A DNA stretch of 5,919 bases. Origin: Polynucleobacter meluiroseus (GTDB lineage Bacteria > Pseudomonadota > Gammaproteobacteria > Burkholderiales > Burkholderiaceae). Both the position numbers and the translations under genes were made by a program. The notes under the pieces were generated by a model. The model did not search any database and was not told the origin of the DNA. It worked only from the letters and a program-made list of their open reading frames with translations. Positions within the stretch are counted from its first letter, which is position 1, and each line of letters begins with the position of its first letter. Below, piece after piece: positions 5,024 to 5,919 of the stretch. The DNA lies in contig CALQED020000091.1 in assembly GCA_943329505.2 (NCBI GenBank), positions 1-5,919 of the forward strand. The letters run 5' to 3'.

Positions 5024-5464
5024 ATGCCAACTTATACAGTCACCTATTCAAATATCAAAATAGGCTCCGCACAAATGGAGGGTATTGCACAGGCTATTAC
5101 CAAGACTCACAATGAGTGTACGGGCGCAAATACCTACTTCGCACAAGTTATATTTCAAGAAACCCCAAGCGGCAAACATTTTATGGGTGGTAAACCTGTT
5201 CAAGATAGCCAAATCTTTTTACATGGACAAATTCGAGCGGGACGCCCACCGGAACTCAAAGAAAAACTGATATTGGCAATGAGAGAGGCTTTGATTAAAA
5301 GCTCTGGGCTAAGCAAAGATCAAATTTGGATTTATATTGTTGATCTCATTCCCGCCCAGATGATTGAATATGGAGAAATTCTTCCTTTATCAGGCAAAGA
5401 GAATGAGTGGTTTGCCAGCCTATCAAGTGATCTGCAAGCAAAACTAAAAGCCCTAGAAAAATAG
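5024..5464 (+). CDS. Tautomerase-superfamily protein of the cis-CaaD type, 146 aa
   Basis: The ATG is preceded by GGAG (5015-5018) at five bases and followed directly by a proline codon. That fixes the start, because these enzymes use the N-terminal proline exposed after Met removal. Numbering from that proline, the protein has P1, H28 (AITKTHNECTG), R70 and R73 (GQIRAGRPPELK), Y103 (IWIYIVD) and E114 (QMIEYG). These are the six residues shown to matter in cis-3-chloroacrylic acid dehalogenase, at the same spacing. The long single-chain form (145 residues; cis-CaaD is about 149) and segments such as FAQVIFQE, IFLHG and EWFASLSSD also fit this subgroup and not the 60-70-residue 4-oxalocrotonate tautomerases. 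cis-CaaD converts cis-3-chloroacrylate to malonate semialdehyde. The related Cg10062 keeps all six residues yet is a poor dehalogenase, so the real substrate remains open. The gene may be read from the solute-binding protein promoter or from one in the 182-bp spacer that I could not define. Confidence 0.9.
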   Translation: MPTYTVTYSNIKIGSAQMEGIAQAITKTHNECTGANTYFAQVIFQETPSGKHFMGGKPVQDSQIFLHGQIRAGRPPELKEKLILAMREALIKSSGLSKDQIWIYIVDLIPAQMIEYGEILPLSGKENEWFASLSSDLQAKLKALEK

Positions 5465-5481
5465 CCCAACAAGTGGGCTAT
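5456..5481 (-). terminator. Terminator of the peroxiredoxin gene, overlapping the tautomerase stop
   Basis: The arms ATAGCCCA (5461-5468) and TGGGCTAT (5474-5481) enclose a five-base loop. On the minus strand the hairpin runs into TTTTTC, a good intrinsic terminator about 50 bp past the peroxiredoxin stop. On the plus strand it starts inside the tautomerase stop codon (TAG at 5462-5464) but is followed only by GGTGTTTC, so it may end the plus transcript less well. A second small dyad, AGCGC/GCGCT (5495-5513), lies between it and the peroxiredoxin stop. Confidence 0.75.
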
Positions 5482-5532
5482 GGTGTTTCATGTTAGCGCG
5501 AAGTGGTAGCGCTCAGAGCCTTGTAAGCACTG

Positions 5533-5919
5533 CTAATGATTCTTTAAATAATCCATTACCCACGCTGGGTCACTATCGCTTGGGAAGATGGGGTAATGAA
5601 CTGCTTCAATCACCCCATTGTTCGCAATGAGCGTGACTCGCTTTAATAAAGTCATTCCAGCGGCTATAAAGGTTGGCATATTCAACGCCTTTTGAAATTC
5701 ATAGTTCACATCACTGACCACTGGAAATGGCAAATGAAGTCTATCGGCCATCTCCTTTTGATACTCAGTTGTTTGAACGCTCAAGCCCACAACCTCTGCG
5801 CCCAATGCTTGAAGGTCTTGATAGTGATCTCTAAAGGAACAGCTCTGAGGTGTACAGCCTCTTGCCCCAGGAATTTGATCCCAACCATCAGGCAAAGCAA
5901 CATTAGGTTGCCCCGTCAT
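5533..5919 (-). CDS. PrxQ/BCP-like peroxiredoxin, N-terminus outside the window
   Basis: The visible 128 residues hold a thioredoxin-fold peroxidase core. The motif GARGCTPQSCSFRD (residues 18-31 of the visible part) has a peroxidatic cysteine (C22) and a second cysteine five residues on (C27), as in the PrxQ/bacterioferritin-comigratory group, where the pair forms an intramolecular disulfide. LGAEVVGLSVQTTEYQKEMADRLHLPFPVVSDV follows, as in AhpC/TSA-type folds. It should reduce peroxides in the cytoplasm with electrons from thioredoxin or a similar donor. The methionine at the window edge is probably internal (family members read Y-P-x-TGxP before a GWDxIPGARGCTPQ-like segment), so some 40-60 residues are missing. 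It converges on the tautomerase gene and ends at the shared hairpin. Confidence 0.88.
   Translation of the reverse strand: MTGQPNVALPDGWDQIPGARGCTPQSCSFRDHYQDLQALGAEVVGLSVQTTEYQKEMADRLHLPFPVVSDVNYEFQKALNMPTFIAAGMTLLKRVTLIANNGVIEAVHYPIFPSDSDPAWVMDYLKNH

Overview
The window looks like chromosomal DNA of a low-to-moderate GC betaproteobacterium of the Burkholderiales. A small-genome freshwater lineage such as Polynucleobacter is my best guess. The reasons are a Bug-type tripartite tricarboxylate transporter (TTT) binding protein, a Burkholderiales-style fumarylacetoacetate hydrolase (FAH) family enzyme, tight gene packing and AT-rich spacers. The taxon is inferred from protein resemblance and base composition, not from a marker gene. 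I see no rRNA, tRNA, insertion sequence, CRISPR array or phage gene.

Left block (1-2702), all minus strand. It runs from the promoter-distal left edge as: the first codons of an exported protein cut by the window edge (1-50); a Rap1a/Tai-immunity-like secreted protein with four mature cysteines (131-514); a glycine-rich secreted protein of unrecognised family (610-1059); an exported histidine phosphatase (1233-1817); and a five-helix membrane protein with a C-terminal type 1 copper (cupredoxin) domain (1860-2702). The last two are closely spaced and probably form an operon. Every product in this block is predicted to be exported or membrane-anchored. Two nearly identical UUCG-loop terminators (531-562 and 1157-1188) follow two of these genes and appear to belong to a longer degenerate repeat.

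Middle (2703-3854). A 289-bp spacer holds several perfect short dyads and the terminator of the FAH-family gene (2992-3684, minus). The FAH gene diverges from a Bug-type solute-binding protein gene (3855-4841, plus). The 170 bp between them hold a good minus-strand promoter and a weaker plus-strand one.

Right block (4842-5919). A long 13-bp hairpin follows the solute-binding protein gene. Next is a tautomerase-superfamily gene (5024-5464, plus) whose protein carries, at the expected positions, all six residues known to matter in cis-3-chloroacrylic acid dehalogenase (cis-CaaD): P1, H28, R70, R73, Y103 and E114. It converges on a PrxQ/BCP-like peroxiredoxin gene (5533-5919, minus) that runs off the right edge. 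A shared terminator hairpin overlaps the tautomerase stop codon.

How the genes might fit together: the solute-binding protein, the FAH-type carbon-carbon hydrolase and the tautomerase could be one small carboxylate uptake and catabolism locus. Its substrate cannot be read from the sequence. The cis-CaaD-like tautomerase is the most interesting item in the window.
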